This document shows positions 1-8,830 of a stretch of DNA of 64,000 nt, in pieces. The translations under genes and the position numbers were made by a program. This stretch comes from Rhodanobacter sp. GTDB taxonomy: Bacteria; Pseudomonadota; Gammaproteobacteria; Xanthomonadales; Rhodanobacteraceae. Where the stretch lies: assembly GCA_024711345.1 (NCBI GenBank), contig JANJTA010000005.1:1-64000 (forward strand), given 5' to 3'. Under the pieces are notes generated by a model that was not told the DNA's origin, made no database searches, and saw only the letters and a list, made by a program, of their open reading frames with translations. How positions within the stretch are numbered: position 1 is the first letter of the stretch; every line of letters starts with the position of its first letter.

Positions 1-129
1 GATCTCTCGAACGTGTCGCAAGCCAAACTCGATGCTGTGGCTCGACAGTTGAATGAACGCCCAAGGAAAACACTAAGCTACGAAACACCCGCCGAACGTT
101 ATCGGCAATGTGTTGCATCCACCGGTTGA
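1..129 (+). CDS. IS30-family transposase, C-terminal fragment (cut by window edge)
   Basis: The open frame enters from the left edge and ends at the TGA at 127-129, giving 42 residues. They contain LNERPRKTLSYETPAE, the C-terminal signature of IS30-family DDE transposases, which cut and join element ends. The stop lies beside a sequence (about 100-135) that could be the right terminal inverted repeat of the element, but the other end is outside the window so this cannot be confirmed. The element abuts the downstream end of the polysaccharide locus, so insertion may mark a rearrangement boundary. Whether the full transposase is intact cannot be seen. Confidence 0.85.
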   Translation, partial: DLSNVSQAKLDAVARQLNERPRKTLSYETPAERYRQCVASTG

Positions 130-219
130 ACCCACCGCCGACAGCTGACACTCAACCCCGGTAATCGACTGACAGCACGCCAATAGTGGCTTCCCGATCC
201 CACCACCCCGCGGCGCCTT

Positions 220-1326
220 TCACTCCCCCGCCGCCACCAACCGCAGATACAACGTCTCGAACGCGCGCGCGGTGTGATCCGCGTCTTCGCGCACCGCCCG
301 GCACTGCGCGGCGGCGGCCAGTTGCAGACGCAGCGCCTCGTCCGTGAGCACCCTGCTGATCGCGCCGGCCAGCGCAGCCCAGTCGCCGACCGGCACGGCC
401 AGTGCGGCCGCTGGCGTCCATTCGGCGAGGTGACCGACGGCGGTGCCGACCGTGGGCACGCCGGCGACGGCTGCTTCGAGCAGCACCAGCGGGCCGGCTT
501 CGTGCAGCGAGGACAGCACCAGCAGGTCGGCCGCGGCCATCAGCGGGCGCAGCTCGCGCTGGGTCTTGAAGCCGTGGAAGCGCACCTGCTCCTGCAGCCC
601 GAGCCGGCAGGCGAGGCGTTCCATTTCGCCGTGCAGCGTGTCGACGCCGACGATGTCCATGCGGAAGGCCAGCCCCGCCCTGGCCAGCGCGGCCAGCGCG
701 CGCAGCAGGGTCGGCTGGTCCTTGACCCGGTTGAGGCTGGCGACGTGGATCAGTCGCGCCGGCCCCGCGCCGCGCCCGTGCGGCGCCAGCGGCGGCCAGT
801 CGCGCAGGTCGACGCCGAGCGGCACGCGCCGCGCCTTGAGGCCGAGCGCGCCCAGTGCGTCGATGATCGGCGTGCTGGCTGCGGTGATCGCGTCGGCGCC
901 GCGCAGCACCACCGCCTCGCGCAGCCGCCCTTTCCACTTGAGCCGGCCGCCGTAGCCGATCGCGCGCAGCGCCACCAGCTCGCCGCCGGCGACGTGCACC
1001 AGGCTCGGCCGCCGCAGCGATTTCGCCGCGGCCACCGCGACCAGGCTGCACGAGCCGGAGAAGATCGCCTGCACCAGGTCGAACGGCGCGCGGCGGTGTT
1101 CGGCGCGGATCGCCGCGATCGCGCGCAGCCGCGTCCAGCCCTCGCCGATGTTGTGCACGGTGGCGCCGGCCAGTTCCCAGCAACCCGCGGCGGCCTCCTG
1201 CTGCAGCGCGAACACGTGCACCTCATGCATGCGCGTCAGCCGCCCGATCAGCGTCAGCAGCACCGGGATCACGCGGAACTCGCCGCTGCGGTCGACGCCG
1301 CCCGGCACCACCAGCGCGAGTTTCAT
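220..1326 (-). CDS. Glycosyltransferase family 4 (GT-B), polysaccharide locus
   Basis: A 368-residue cytoplasmic GT-B glycosyltransferase that would transfer a sugar from a nucleotide donor to the growing lipid-linked repeat unit. The C-terminal half has the GT4 signature with the EX7E pair at about E276 and E284 (HEAGPLVLLEAAVAGVPT), followed by VGHLAEW. The N-terminal half has the acceptor-domain start MKLALVVPGG. The ATG at 1326 overlaps the stop of the upstream GT gene by 4 bases (ATGA), which fixes the start despite a longer open frame. It is the last gene of the minus-strand glycan locus and ends about 90 bases from the IS30 fragment. Donor and acceptor cannot be read from sequence. Confidence 0.88.
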   Translation of the reverse strand: MKLALVVPGGVDRSGEFRVIPVLLTLIGRLTRMHEVHVFALQQEAAAGCWELAGATVHNIGEGWTRLRAIAAIRAEHRRAPFDLVQAIFSGSCSLVAVAAAKSLRRPSLVHVAGGELVALRAIGYGGRLKWKGRLREAVVLRGADAITAASTPIIDALGALGLKARRVPLGVDLRDWPPLAPHGRGAGPARLIHVASLNRVKDQPTLLRALAALARAGLAFRMDIVGVDTLHGEMERLACRLGLQEQVRFHGFKTQRELRPLMAAADLLVLSSLHEAGPLVLLEAAVAGVPTVGTAVGHLAEWTPAAALAVPVGDWAALAGAISRVLTDEALRLQLAAAAQCRAVREDADHTARAFETLYLRLVAAGE

Positions 1327-2438
1327 CCCGGTCCCCACACCCGGTCGACGCGCAGCTGCGCATAGGCATCGGCCCAGCGCCGGCCCAGCGCGGCGAACGA
1401 CAGCGTGGCCTCGAAATGCGCGCGCACCTGCGCCGGCGACGGCCGCTGCGCCGCGCTCGCCACCAGCGCCTCGGCCAGCGCCGCGGCGTCGCCGCAGGGC
1501 CACAGGCGGCCGAGGCGGCCATCATCGGTCAGCGCGCGGAACGCGGGGATGTCGGTGACCACCGGCGCCACGCCGCAGGCCAGCGCCTCCAGCAGCGCGT
1601 AGCCGCAGCCTTCGGCATGGCTGCCGGCGACGAACAGGTCCGCGGCGCGCATCAGCGTTTCGACCCGCGCGTGCGCCACCTTGCCGAGCAGGTGCACGCG
1701 CCCGGCCAGCCGCGGATCGCCCGCGATGCGCTGCTGCACCGCGTCGAGCAGCGGCGCCTTGCCGAACACGCACCACAGCTGCAGGCCGGGCAGCCGCTGC
1801 ACGGCCTGGGCCACGCCGTCGAGCACCGCCAGCGGATCCTTGTTGGCGTTCAGGTGGCCGACCCACAGCACGCACGGCTCGCCGTGCAAGCCGGTTTCGG
1901 CGCGCGCGCGGGCACGGTCGCCCGGCGTGAAGCGGCTGCTGGACTCGGGGATCGCGAACAGCCGCGTGCGCGGCGCGAACAGGCCGGCGCGGGTGAACGG
2001 CTGCGCCATCTCGGTGGCGGTGAAGGCGATGCCGGCGGCGGCGGCGTACCAGCGTCGCCACCACGGCCGCCGCCAGCGACGCGGCGGGCGGTCGGCATGG
2101 TCCTGGATCACAATCGGCAGATGCGGCAGCCGGCGCGCCAGCGCGAACGCGTCCGCCGCGAAGCCCAGGCTGTGCACGTGCAGCACGTCGGGGCGCAGCT
2201 CGCCCAGCACGTCGGCGAGATGCCGCGTGCGTCGCACGCCGGGCAGCGCGACGAAGCGATAGTCGATGCCGTTGCGCAGCACCCGCTCGGGCCGTGCCGC
2301 CAGCTGGATCACCGACACGCGGGTGCCGGCGCTGGCCGTCGCCTCGGCCACGTCGGCCAGCGTGGGCCACTGCTCGAACACGTCGGCCGCGGCGAAGTTC
2401 GCCGGCATGGGCAGGAAGTTGATCTGCGCCACGTGCAT
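1323..2438 (-). CDS. Glycosyltransferase family 4 (GT-B)
   Basis: A 371-residue GT-B glycosyltransferase. The C-terminal nucleotide-sugar domain shows AEGCGYALLEALACGVAP, with the EX7E glutamates at about 276 and 284, and the linker region has LWVGHLNANKDPLAVLDG, typical of GT4 enzymes. The N-terminal acceptor domain begins MHVAQINFLP. Translation is coupled to the following GT gene through a 4-base ATGA overlap, and it starts 15 bases after the radical SAM gene ends. It probably adds a second sugar of the repeat unit. Sugar specificity is unknown. The two GT4 genes share the EX7E position but differ clearly in the rest of their sequence. Confidence 0.88.
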   Translation of the reverse strand: MHVAQINFLPMPANFAAADVFEQWPTLADVAEATASAGTRVSVIQLAARPERVLRNGIDYRFVALPGVRRTRHLADVLGELRPDVLHVHSLGFAADAFALARRLPHLPIVIQDHADRPPRRWRRPWWRRWYAAAAGIAFTATEMAQPFTRAGLFAPRTRLFAIPESSSRFTPGDRARARAETGLHGEPCVLWVGHLNANKDPLAVLDGVAQAVQRLPGLQLWCVFGKAPLLDAVQQRIAGDPRLAGRVHLLGKVAHARVETLMRAADLFVAGSHAEGCGYALLEALACGVAPVVTDIPAFRALTDDGRLGRLWPCGDAAALAEALVASAAQRPSPAQVRAHFEATLSFAALGRRWADAYAQLRVDRVWGPG

Positions 2439-2453
2439 GGCCGGCCTCCGCGC

Positions 2454-3965
2454 CTACAGGCCCGACACCTGCGGCATGCGCAGGCGCACCAGCCGGTTCG
2501 CCAGCTGCAGTTCCCACGGCCGGTCGTAGCGGCGGAAGCGGTAACGCCAGCCGGCCAGCGCGCTCAGGTTGCGCTTGGCCCACGGCGGCGCGCGCAGGTC
2601 CTGCACGGTGGGGTAGCGGCAGCGCAGCACGGTGACGAAGTCGTTGATGCGCTGGCGCAGCTTGTCGCTGAGCCACGGCGCGTCGACGTGGCAGGCGTAG
2701 TGCACCCAGCGCGGCTCGGTCCATTCGTCCGGCGTGCGCGGGAACACCACCGGCGCGCCGTCGAGGTCGCGCAGCGGCGCGCCCGGTCGCTTGCGGCGGT
2801 CCTGCTCGTGGCGGCTGTGCTCCGGCAGCGGCGTGTAGACGTAGATGACGATCTCGGTCTGCGGGTTGATCCGCTTCAGCTCGCGGATGAACTCGAAGGT
2901 GCGCTCGGTTTCTTCCTCGGTGTGCTCCGGCGGCGCGACCATGAACGACAGCTCGGGGATCACCCCGTAGCGGCGGCACTGCTCGACCACCGCCAGGGTC
3001 TGGTCCGGCCGCGTGCCCTTGCGGATGTCGTGCAGCATCTGGTCGCTGGGCGACTCGGCGCCGATGTAGGCCATGCGCAGCCGGCTCTTGCGCACCAGCT
3101 CCCACGAGCGCTCGGACAGGTTCAGCAGCGCGTCGGCGCGGGCGAAGCACCACCATGGCAGTTCGAAGCGGGCCATCACCTCGAGCAGCGGCACCATGTC
3201 CGCCTCGCGGTCGAAGAAGTTGTGGTCGAAGTACTGCACCGAGTCGGCGCCCAACGTATGCTTGAGGTAGCCGAGCTCGCGTTCGAGCCGCGCGGCGGCC
3301 GGCAGGAAGGTGGCGCCGCCGAACATCGCGGCCACGCCGCAGAAGGTGCAGTGGTAGCGGCAGCCGATCGCCGCCTGGTGCGCCACCGTGCGCTGGCCGA
3401 GGTAGGTGCGCGCCAGGTAGCGGCGCGGATCGCCGAGCTTGTCGTACGGCAGCAGCCCCGCGGGATCGTGGCGCACGATGCGGCGGGCCGGGTTGTGCAC
3501 CACCGTGCCGGCGTTCTTCCAGGACAGCCCGGCGATCTGCTCCAGCGCCGGGCCGCCGTGGCCGCTCAGCGTGGCGACCAGTTCCGACAAGGTGTCCTCG
3601 CCCTGCGCGCGGACCGCGTAGTCGACGTAGGGTGCGGCCAGCGTGGCGTCGGTGTGCAGGGTCGGGAAGTAGCCGCCCCAGACGATCGGCAGCGTCGGCT
3701 GGCGTGCGCGGATCGCCTTGGACACGGCGATCGCCGGCGCCACCTGCGGCCCGCCCATCACGCCGATGCCGACCACGTCGTAGCGCTCGCGTTCGAGCGC
3801 GCGCAGGGTGTCGGCGACGAAGTCGCGGTCCACGTTGCCGTCGATGATGCGGCTCTCGCCGTGGCGGTCCAGCGCCGCGGCCAGGTGCAGCAGCGCCAGC
3901 GGGAAGCGCGCGCTGTGGCGCGAGGTGATGGTGGGGTTGATCAGCAAGGTGCGCGGAGCGGTCAT
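2454..3965 (-). CDS. B12-binding-domain radical SAM protein
   Basis: A 503-residue enzyme. The N-terminal region (about 1-140) looks like a Rossmann-type cobalamin-binding domain (LLINPTITSRHSARFPLALL, then VVGIGVMGGPQ and VWGGYFPTLH). The radical SAM core has CRYHCTFC, the CX3CX2C cluster ligands at about C202, C206 and C209. Proteins of this layout do SAM radical chemistry such as methylation of unactivated carbons or ring rearrangements. ATG at 3965 is chosen over an upstream TTG because the B12-domain start MTAPRTLLINP aligns there. It lies between two glycosyltransferases and a methyltransferase, so a role in modifying a sugar or lipid carrier is likely. The substrate is unknown, and no clear DxHxxG cobalamin-ligand motif is visible. 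Confidence 0.86.
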   Translation of the reverse strand: MTAPRTLLINPTITSRHSARFPLALLHLAAALDRHGESRIIDGNVDRDFVADTLRALERERYDVVGIGVMGGPQVAPAIAVSKAIRARQPTLPIVWGGYFPTLHTDATLAAPYVDYAVRAQGEDTLSELVATLSGHGGPALEQIAGLSWKNAGTVVHNPARRIVRHDPAGLLPYDKLGDPRRYLARTYLGQRTVAHQAAIGCRYHCTFCGVAAMFGGATFLPAAARLERELGYLKHTLGADSVQYFDHNFFDREADMVPLLEVMARFELPWWCFARADALLNLSERSWELVRKSRLRMAYIGAESPSDQMLHDIRKGTRPDQTLAVVEQCRRYGVIPELSFMVAPPEHTEEETERTFEFIRELKRINPQTEIVIYVYTPLPEHSRHEQDRRKRPGAPLRDLDGAPVVFPRTPDEWTEPRWVHYACHVDAPWLSDKLRQRINDFVTVLRCRYPTVQDLRAPPWAKRNLSALAGWRYRFRRYDRPWELQLANRLVRLRMPQVSGL

Positions 3966-3989
3966 GGCAGGGCCTGCAGGCAAGTGGCG

Positions 3990-4688
3990 TCAGGGCACCC
4001 GGCGCAGCTGGAACACCAGCGCGACGGGCACCTCCAGCGCCATGCGGTCGAAATGCGCGCCGGCCGGGATGTCGGCGGGGTCGAGCATGGGTTCCAGCAC
4101 GCGCTCGATGTGCAGCCCGAGCGCGGCGCAGGCGGCGTGCCAGTGGCTGTACAGGTGCGGCGTGTGGCGCACGGCGTAGCGCTGGCCGCCGGCCTTGAAG
4201 TCGCGCCGCCAGCCGAGCGCGTGGCCGATCGGGTGCACGTCGCTCAACAGCAGCGTGCCGCCGGGGCGGGTCACCCGGCGCAGCTCGGCCAGCGCAGGTT
4301 CGAGGTTCTCGAGGTGCCCGACGACCAGCCCGCACACGCTCAGGTCCGCCTGCGCATCCGGCAGCGGCAATGCCGCCAGGTTGCCCTGCACCAGCGCGGC
4401 CGGCGCGTCGGCATGCAGCGCGGTCAGTTCCGCCTCGGCGCGCTTGAGCATGGGCGACGACAGATCCACCCCGGTCACCCGCGCCGCGCCGCGGCGCAGC
4501 GCATGCAGCATGTAGCGCCCGCTGCCGCAGCCGGCGTCGAGCACCGTCTGGCCGCGCAGGCTGGCGGGCATCAGCGCGAGCAGCGCGCGCTGCTCGGCCT
4601 GCATCAACGGATTGTGCGCGCGCGCCGGATAGCCGGGTGCCCACAGCGCATAGGCCGCGCGCGGCTCGAGCACGGGCTGGCCGGTCAT
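3990..4688 (-). CDS. Class I SAM-dependent methyltransferase
   Basis: A 232-residue soluble methyltransferase. Motif I is VLDAGCGSG at about residues 49-57. It is followed by an acidic motif II (VTGVDLSSPML) and motif post-I PDAQADLSVCGLVVGHLEN, then the LRRVTRPGGTLLLSD loop of the Methyltransf_11 type. The ATG overlaps the stop of the amidohydrolase gene by 4 bases, so the two are translationally coupled. It could O- or N-methylate the product of the radical SAM or amidohydrolase enzymes next to it. The acceptor cannot be deduced. Confidence 0.87.
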   Translation of the reverse strand: MTGQPVLEPRAAYALWAPGYPARAHNPLMQAEQRALLALMPASLRGQTVLDAGCGSGRYMLHALRRGAARVTGVDLSSPMLKRAEAELTALHADAPAALVQGNLAALPLPDAQADLSVCGLVVGHLENLEPALAELRRVTRPGGTLLLSDVHPIGHALGWRRDFKAGGQRYAVRHTPHLYSHWHAACAALGLHIERVLEPMLDPADIPAGAHFDRMALEVPVALVFQLRRVP

Positions 4689-5920
4689 GGGCCGCACCTG
4701 GCTTCGGCAGCGGCGTCGCGCACGCGCTCGGAACGCGCGGCGACGCGTTCGAGTCCGGGCTCGAGCGCGAGCAGCGCCGGCTCGGCCAGCGCCGCGGCCA
4801 GCAGCTTCGGCTTGCCGTCCAGCGTCACCGGCACCGCGTCGACGCCGGCGGCGGCGAACCAGTCGGCGAAATCCGGATCGGCGATGCGCGGCACGCCGTC
4901 GCGCACCACCGCGCGCAGGTCGCCGCGGCGGATGCCGGCCAGGCTGGCGGCGGCCTCGCCGCCGCGGTCCGCGACGATCACCAGGTCCGCCCGCGCGCCG
5001 GGCGCGAGGCTGCCGCGCGCGGGCAGGCGCAGGATGCGCGCGGCCGCGCTGGTGGCCAGCTCCAGCACCTGCACGGGGCCGAGTTCGCCGCACTCGACCA
5101 CCCCATGCATCTCGTCGAGCAGGTCGCGTGCGCCGCTGAGCCGCGAGTCGCTGCCCAGCGCCAGCCGCCCCGCCGCATGCAGCCGGCGCGGATCGAGCGT
5201 GCGCCCGAGCAGGGCGTGGTTGCTGGTCGGGCACCACACCACCGCTGCGCCAGCGGCGATCACCCGCTCGACGTCGCGTTCGCGCAGGCCCACGCCGTGC
5301 ACCAGCACGCTGTTCGCCGCGAGACAGCCCAGTTGATCCAGCTGCGCGAGTTCCGCCTGCGCGGTGGCGTCGGTGCCCTCGGCCAGGTGGATCAGCCACG
5401 GGCGATCGGCCGGCGTGGCCGCAAAGCTTTCCTGCAGCGGCGGCCCGTAGCCGGGCCAGCCCGGTGCGTAGCTCCAGCCGTAGTCGCGCAGCAGCGCCAC
5501 CGGAAAATCCAGCGCGTCCAGCGCCGCATGCCAGGGGTCGTGGTGCGCCACGCAGGTGACCCCGGCGAGCAGGTTCTTCAGCGCGCCGTGGCGCAGCCGC
5601 AGCGCCTTCGGCAGCTGCAGCGCGGCGGCTACCGCCGGCTCGGCGAAGTGCGCCTGGAACGCCTCGATCCAGGCGTAGCTGTTGGGGAACGGTGCGCCGT
5701 GGCGCAGCGGCGGCACGGCGTTGACGTGCAGGTGCTCGTGCGCGTTGAGCAGGCCGGGGAAGATCAGGTGGTCGCGCAGGTCGATGCGCCAGGCGCGCGC
5801 GGCCAGCGAGGCACCGATGCGCCCGGCGCGGATCGGCAGCGGCACGCGCGAGGTGCCGGCCGGCGTGACCGTCGCCGCGCGGCACAGGCTGACATCCAGC
5901 GCGGCCTGCAGCACGTCCAT
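4685..5920 (-). CDS. Amidohydrolase-superfamily (chlorohydrolase/deaminase-type) enzyme
   Basis: A 411-residue metal-dependent hydrolase of the amidohydrolase superfamily. FPGLLNAHEHLH carries the first HxH metal ligands (about H61 and H63). Later segments CVAHHDPWH, LIHLAEGTD and ALGSDSRLSG correspond to the remaining histidines and the terminal aspartate. An N-terminal composite domain (IRAGRIGASLAA) and a C-terminal return (GARADLVIVADRGG) are as expected. Relatives deaminate purines or hydrolyse cyclic amides in the cytoplasm. Finding one inside a glycan operon, coupled by 4-base overlap to a methyltransferase, is unusual. It may act on a carrier-bound amine or amide decoration, which is inference only. 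Confidence 0.82.
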   Translation of the reverse strand: MDVLQAALDVSLCRAATVTPAGTSRVPLPIRAGRIGASLAARAWRIDLRDHLIFPGLLNAHEHLHVNAVPPLRHGAPFPNSYAWIEAFQAHFAEPAVAAALQLPKALRLRHGALKNLLAGVTCVAHHDPWHAALDALDFPVALLRDYGWSYAPGWPGYGPPLQESFAATPADRPWLIHLAEGTDATAQAELAQLDQLGCLAANSVLVHGVGLRERDVERVIAAGAAVVWCPTSNHALLGRTLDPRRLHAAGRLALGSDSRLSGARDLLDEMHGVVECGELGPVQVLELATSAAARILRLPARGSLAPGARADLVIVADRGGEAAASLAGIRRGDLRAVVRDGVPRIADPDFADWFAAAGVDAVPVTLDGKPKLLAAALAEPALLALEPGLERVAARSERVRDAAAEARCGP

Positions 5921-5921
5921 G

Positions 5922-6770
5922 TCAGCGCCGCCGCATCACGATCAGGAAGTGGTCGCCCATGTCGCGCAGCAACGGCAGCGCGCCGAAGCGGTCGTCGAGC
6001 CAGGCCAGGCGTTCGCACCCGCGGCGATGGCGGCGGCAGAAATCCACCAGGTAGGGCGGCGGCAGGAACAGGCCCAGCGCACGGTAGCCGGCCAGCGTGA
6101 AGTGCGCGGCGAACGCACGGTAGAACTCGCGCGGCAGGTAGTAGCGGGTCCAGATCGTGTGGCGATTCATGCCCACCGGCGTGGCGCCGCGCGCGGCGCG
6201 CACGCCGGCGCGGCGGAAGCGGCCGCGCAGCGCGTAGTGGCCCAGCTCCCACGGGCAGATCCGGCCCATCACCGAGAACACCAGCCGGCCGCCGGGCCGC
6301 AGCAGGCGCGCGCACTCGGCCGCCACGCCGGCGAGGTCCGACACGCAGTTCAGCGGGCCGAAGTTGGAGTAGATGCCGTCGAACGCGTCGTCGAGCCGGT
6401 CCAGCTGCTGGATGCCGAGGTGGATGGCGCGCACCTGCGGCGACAGGTTCGCCGCCGCCGCGCGCGCCCGCGTGCGCTCGACCATCCGCGGCGACCAGTC
6501 GCTGGCGACGAGCTGGTGGCCGCGACGGGCGAACTCGACCGCGTCGATGCCGGTGCCGCAGCCGAGGTCGAGCAGGCGCGCGGGCGCCGGAAACTCGTCG
6601 CGCACGGTGTCCCACAAGGTGAGGCGCATGCGCTGGATCAGCTCGTTGTTGCCGCGCGGGCCGTCGTAGTCCGCGGCGACGCTGTCGAAGGCGTGCTGCG
6701 TGTCGAGCAGTTGCGCGTCGTCCGGCATCATGCCGGCGTCTTCGAGTTCGTGCTGCCCGTTCATGCCCAT
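5922..6770 (-). CDS. Class I SAM-dependent methyltransferase
   Basis: A 282-residue methyltransferase with motif I LLDLGCGTG at about residues 66-74, VASDWSPRMV as the ribose-binding acidic loop, and LLRPGGRLVFSVMG as motif III. The C-terminal third (YYLPREFYRAFAAHF, then LWHRRR-like basic ends) is substrate-specific and not recognisable. The start is placed at ATG 6770. An ATG two codons downstream (6764) is equally possible. Its stop lies 1 base before the amidohydrolase ATG. It is the second methyltransferase of the block and presumably modifies the same glycan or a small molecule coupled to it. Confidence 0.84.
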   Translation of the reverse strand: MGMNGQHELEDAGMMPDDAQLLDTQHAFDSVAADYDGPRGNNELIQRMRLTLWDTVRDEFPAPARLLDLGCGTGIDAVEFARRGHQLVASDWSPRMVERTRARAAAANLSPQVRAIHLGIQQLDRLDDAFDGIYSNFGPLNCVSDLAGVAAECARLLRPGGRLVFSVMGRICPWELGHYALRGRFRRAGVRAARGATPVGMNRHTIWTRYYLPREFYRAFAAHFTLAGYRALGLFLPPPYLVDFCRRHRRGCERLAWLDDRFGALPLLRDMGDHFLIVMRRR

Positions 6771-6840
6771 CCGCGTCCCGCCGCCCCGCTGGCCCTGGCG
6801 GTGAGTGCCGGCCGCAGCCGCTTTGGTTGAAGGCCTCCGC

Positions 6841-7680
6841 TCACGCCCGCGAACGCCGCGCCACGTCCCGCGCCAGCGCCGCGGAGGCGCCCAGGAACAG
6901 CGCCAGCAGCAGGCCGAGGCCATAGGTCAGCTCGGGGTTCGGAAAGGCCTGCTTCTCCGGCACGTAGGCCGGCCACACCATCGAGGTGTCGTAGGTATAG
7001 GCCGGTCCGAGGCGCTCGAGCAGATCGTTGCGCTGCTGGGTCAGGCTGCGCACCTCCTCGTTCTTGTTGGCCAGCAGCAGGCTGGCCAGCACCGGGTTCG
7101 CCAGGTCCCTGGCGCCGGCCGCGCGCGCGTTGCCCGGCTCGGCCGCCTGCTGGTAGCGGGCGCGGTCGGCCTCGGTGGCGCGCAGGTCGGCTTCCAGCCG
7201 CGCCAGCCGTGCGTGCGCCGCCTGCAACGGCGCCTCCTCCAGTTCGCGGTGGACCGCGCGCAGCTGCGCCACCGTGGCCGCGGCGAGCGCGCCGGCCTGC
7301 TCGCGCGAGTAGGCGCGCACGGTCAGCTTGACCAGCGAGCCGGCGTAGAGCATCGGCTCCAGCTTCAGGCTGCGGCGGTACAGCCGCGCCACCGGCGAGG
7401 TTTTCGCATAACCGGCGCTGGCCAGCACCTGGTTCTGGAACGGCACCAGCTGCAGCCGCTCGGTGACCCGCTGCAGCGGCTCCACCTTCGGGTCCTGCCC
7501 GGTCGGCACCGAGCCGACCTGCGCGATCTGGATCCACGCGGTCGCTTCCCACTGGCGCTTCGCCAGGTGCGCGAAGGCATACGTGCAGGCCAGGGTCAGC
7601 GCCAGCACCAGCACGAACCACAGCCACTGGCGGGTGAAGATGCGCCACAGGTCGATCAGGTAGATTTCATCGCGTTCCAT
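6841..7680 (-). CDS. Wzz-like chain-length determinant protein
   Basis: A 279-residue inner-membrane protein with the Wzz/PCP layout. It has a membrane segment near residues 17-37 (FVLVLALTLACTYAFAHL), a large periplasmic part rich in heptad-like Ala/Leu/Glu stretches at about 120-215, and a second membrane segment near 250-270 (YGLGLLLALFLGASAAL) before a basic tail. Such proteins set the chain length of polymerised O-antigen or exopolysaccharide. The proline-rich motif before TM2 is modest (NPELTYG). There is no kinase domain, so it is not a full Wzc. It overlaps the polymerase-like gene by 14 bases, matching a joint role. Confidence 0.82.
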   Translation of the reverse strand: MERDEIYLIDLWRIFTRQWLWFVLVLALTLACTYAFAHLAKRQWEATAWIQIAQVGSVPTGQDPKVEPLQRVTERLQLVPFQNQVLASAGYAKTSPVARLYRRSLKLEPMLYAGSLVKLTVRAYSREQAGALAAATVAQLRAVHRELEEAPLQAAHARLARLEADLRATEADRARYQQAAEPGNARAAGARDLANPVLASLLLANKNEEVRSLTQQRNDLLERLGPAYTYDTSMVWPAYVPEKQAFPNPELTYGLGLLLALFLGASAALARDVARRSRA

Positions 7681-8830
7681 GGTTTGCCACTCGCTGCGTG
7701 GAAGGTGGGAAGGCCGGCGCGCGCCGGTTCGGCAGCCAGCTGGCGATGACCGGCAGCAGCAGGCAGATGCCGATGAAGCCGGCGTTGGTCCAGGTGAACG
7801 CCTGCGGCGCGAACGGCGACATCACGCCGACGTAGGCCATGCGCAGGAACATCAGCAGGGAGAACAGCGGCACCGCCGGACGCAGCCGCTGCACGCTCCA
7901 CAGCAACAGCGCGTACAGCGCGAACACCGACAGCGCGGCGCCGACCGGGCCGAACGCCATCAGGAACGGGAAGAACTCGGTGCCCACGTTGATGTTCGAC
8001 GCATCCAGCGGGATGCCGGTGCCGGCGGTCGCCACCGAGCCGTGCAGCGGCACCAGCTGGTTGATCAGGAAATCGGGGTTGCGGTAGCCCTTGGCCAGGA
8101 TCGCGCTGAAGTTGTAGGGCCCCGCGGTGGCATACAGCAGCAGCCATTTGAGGCCTTGCGGCGCGGCGTGGTAGGCCGCGCTGAACGGCAGCGTGACGCC
8201 CTCCAGCGGCCCCGAGCGCAGCATGCCGAGCATCGAGAAGATGCTGCCGCCGACGAACGCCAGCAGCAGCAGGGTCTTCCACGGCAGCGGCCGCGCCTCG
8301 TCGCGGCGCAGCACCAGCACCAGCGCGAACGAGAAGAAGGTGGCGAACAACCGGTTGCGGTCGATCACCAGCACCGGAAACACGAAGCCGATCGCGATCA
8401 GCGCGAGGCGCAGCCGCCGGCTGCGCGTGCACAGCAGGCCGATCGGCGGCAGCACCCAGCACATGTCCGACACGTGCCGCACGTGCGCGCGGCCGCCGTC
8501 CATCACCGCATAGGCCGAGGGCTTGTCGAGCAGCGGGATCGGGAACAGCGTGAGGTCGAGCACGCAGGCCAGCACGATCAGCGCGGCCAGGACCAGCGCG
8601 AGGAAGGCCTCGCGGGTACCGGCGTAGTGACGCGCACGGAACCGCGCAAACGCCGGCAGCCGCACGCCCGCCTGCACGTCGAACAGGAGGATCACCGCCG
8701 CGAGCAGGGCCAGCAGCAGCAGGCCCTGCAGGTAGTCGACGGAAAGGTCGTAGGTGAACCAGGTCAGCGCGCAGGCGAACAGCAGCGGCAGGCTGAGCCA
8801 GCTGGAGGGAAGCCGCAGCAGCCGCTTCAT
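7667..8830 (-). CDS. O-antigen/oligosaccharide repeat polymerase-like membrane protein (Wzy-like)
   Basis: A 387-residue polytopic membrane protein with roughly ten hydrophobic segments. Examples are LPLLFACALTWFTY near the N-terminus, FLALVLAALIVLACVLDLTL, and LLMFLRMAYVGVM near the C-terminus. The topology, and its position between Wzx-like, GT2 and Wzz-like genes, fit an O-antigen polymerase joining repeat units on the periplasmic face. Wzy proteins have little sequence conservation, so the call rests on topology and context. The ATG at 8830 overlaps the GT2 stop by 4 bases. A role as ligase or another acyl/glycosyl membrane protein is possible. Confidence 0.7.
   Translation of the reverse strand: MKRLLRLPSSWLSLPLLFACALTWFTYDLSVDYLQGLLLLALLAAVILLFDVQAGVRLPAFARFRARHYAGTREAFLALVLAALIVLACVLDLTLFPIPLLDKPSAYAVMDGGRAHVRHVSDMCWVLPPIGLLCTRSRRLRLALIAIGFVFPVLVIDRNRLFATFFSFALVLVLRRDEARPLPWKTLLLLAFVGGSIFSMLGMLRSGPLEGVTLPFSAAYHAAPQGLKWLLLYATAGPYNFSAILAKGYRNPDFLINQLVPLHGSVATAGTGIPLDASNINVGTEFFPFLMAFGPVGAALSVFALYALLLWSVQRLRPAVPLFSLLMFLRMAYVGVMSPFAPQAFTWTNAGFIGICLLLPVIASWLPNRRAPAFPPSTQRVANHGTR

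Noticed and set aside
1416-5336. Long plus-strand frame across the left glycan genes
   Set aside because: It covers four well-supported minus-strand genes with family motifs; the plus translation is Arg/Ala/His-rich shadow.
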